The notes below the pieces were generated by a model. The model worked only from the letters and a program-made list of their open reading frames with translations. It was not told the DNA's origin and did no database searches. The translations under genes and the position numbers were made by a program. A stretch of 64,000 bases of DNA. It comes from Pseudomonas sp. IAC-BECa141 (GTDB taxonomy: Bacteria > Pseudomonadota > Gammaproteobacteria > Pseudomonadales > Pseudomonadaceae). Position 1 is the first letter of the stretch, and each line of letters starts with the position of its first letter. Positions 63,743 through 64,000 of this stretch are shown one piece after another. The stretch is taken from the NCBI RefSeq assembly GCF_020544405.1, contig NZ_CP065410.1:186001-250000 (forward strand), written 5' to 3'.

Positions 63743-64000
63743 ATGTCGAGCATTAATGGCAACTATGTAAACGCTAACGCTGGCGCCAAACTGACGATCA
63801 CCGATGGCAACGACTCCAACGGCACCTTCAGCGGAAAGTTCAGCCAGAACGGCGTGAACTACGACATCGCGTACGGTCACTACCACTTCCAGAACAGCAC
63901 CGGGCAGCCTACGATCATTACTTTCGCGGCACTGAATGACGGCACTGGCTATCAGTCCTGGACCCTGTTCTCGCCGGATCATAACTACTCGAAAGTGCGT
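63743..64000 (+). CDS. Small secreted-like beta protein, possibly avidin-like (partial, 3' end cut)
   Basis: 86 codons are visible from ATG 63743. The sequence is rich in Gly, Asn, Thr and aromatic residues with alternating strands: INGNYVNANAGAKLTITDGN, GTFSGKFSQNGVNYDIAYGH, YHFQNSTGQPTIITFAAL and GYQSWTLFSPDHNY. The pattern of a short N-terminal strand, an xGxFxGxF hairpin, then a Thr-rich strand and a SWTLFS strand resembles the avidin/streptavidin barrel, but this is a weak visual match. No signal peptide is seen. AAAGGAAA lies about ten bases upstream. The 181 bases before it contain its presumed promoter. Confidence 0.5.
   Translation, partial: MSSINGNYVNANAGAKLTITDGNDSNGTFSGKFSQNGVNYDIAYGHYHFQNSTGQPTIITFAALNDGTGYQSWTLFSPDHNYSKVR

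Overview
The window looks like chromosomal DNA from a Pseudomonas of the fluorescens group. The evidence is high G+C coding sequence, many fluorescens-type REP elements (core gtgggagcgagcttgctcg) between genes, the P. aeruginosa-like neighbourhood gabDT / desA / GGDEF-EAL gene / oscA-sbp-cysTWA, and a sulfate-ester (ats) locus like that of P. putida and P. aeruginosa. No phage, integrase, transposase, rRNA or CRISPR array was found. One tRNA gene (Arg, CCG) is present.

Layout. 1-3.9 kb: end of an export/modification operon (TolC-type outer membrane factor, APS kinase, Asp/Asn beta-hydroxylase, sulfotransferase), which suggests a sulfated exported product. 3.9-5.2 kb: slipin and NfeD. 5.5-11 kb: a frameshifted DUF2789 gene, curved DNA, then a MarR-controlled aromatic-acid type efflux operon (FUSC, DUF1656, HlyD, outer membrane factor). 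11-13.4 kb: two membrane/envelope proteins. 13.7-20 kb: pgaABCD for poly-N-acetylglucosamine. 20-25.6 kb: Rieske-FAD oxidoreductase, YbhB protein, and a VWA / ECF sigma / membrane-anchored regulator module. 25.6-27 kb: tRNA-Arg and a small R-body (RebB) cluster. 27.3-30.3 kb: gabD and gabT. 30.4-36.1 kb: HDOD response regulator, diguanylate cyclase, desA, and a PAS-GGDEF-EAL protein. 36.3-40.5 kb: oscA-sbp-cysTWA sulfate uptake. 40.7-47.5 kb: DUF962 protein, Crp/Fnr regulator, periplasmic HIU hydrolase and heme-binding protein divergent from an HprRS-like two-component system across a perfect palindrome, then AraC regulator and desaturase. 47.7-63.6 kb: sulfate-ester scavenging locus (atsA, atsC, atsB, atsR, LysR, atsK, second sulfatase, LysR, TonB receptor, arylsulfotransferase). 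63.7 kb to end: start of a small beta-rich, possibly avidin-like protein.

Two points stand out. First, a low-G+C two-gene cassette (57136-58687) lies inside the sulfate-ester locus. It encodes an AAA/ABC-type ATPase and a small protein with a PD-(D/E)XK nuclease signature, and it is the best candidate for an undescribed, probably defensive, system. Second, three single-base deficits in G or C runs (1562-1565, 5604-5608, 6418-6422) break or fuse genes within 5 kb. They look more like consensus errors than biology, so the apparent TolC-APS kinase fusion should not be trusted.

Sulfur is a recurring theme. PAPS-type sulfation appears at the left end, inorganic sulfate import in the middle, and sulfate-ester import and cleavage at the right. 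An ATGCAT/GCATTC motif recurs in several promoter regions of the right-hand locus and may be the site of one of its two LysR regulators.
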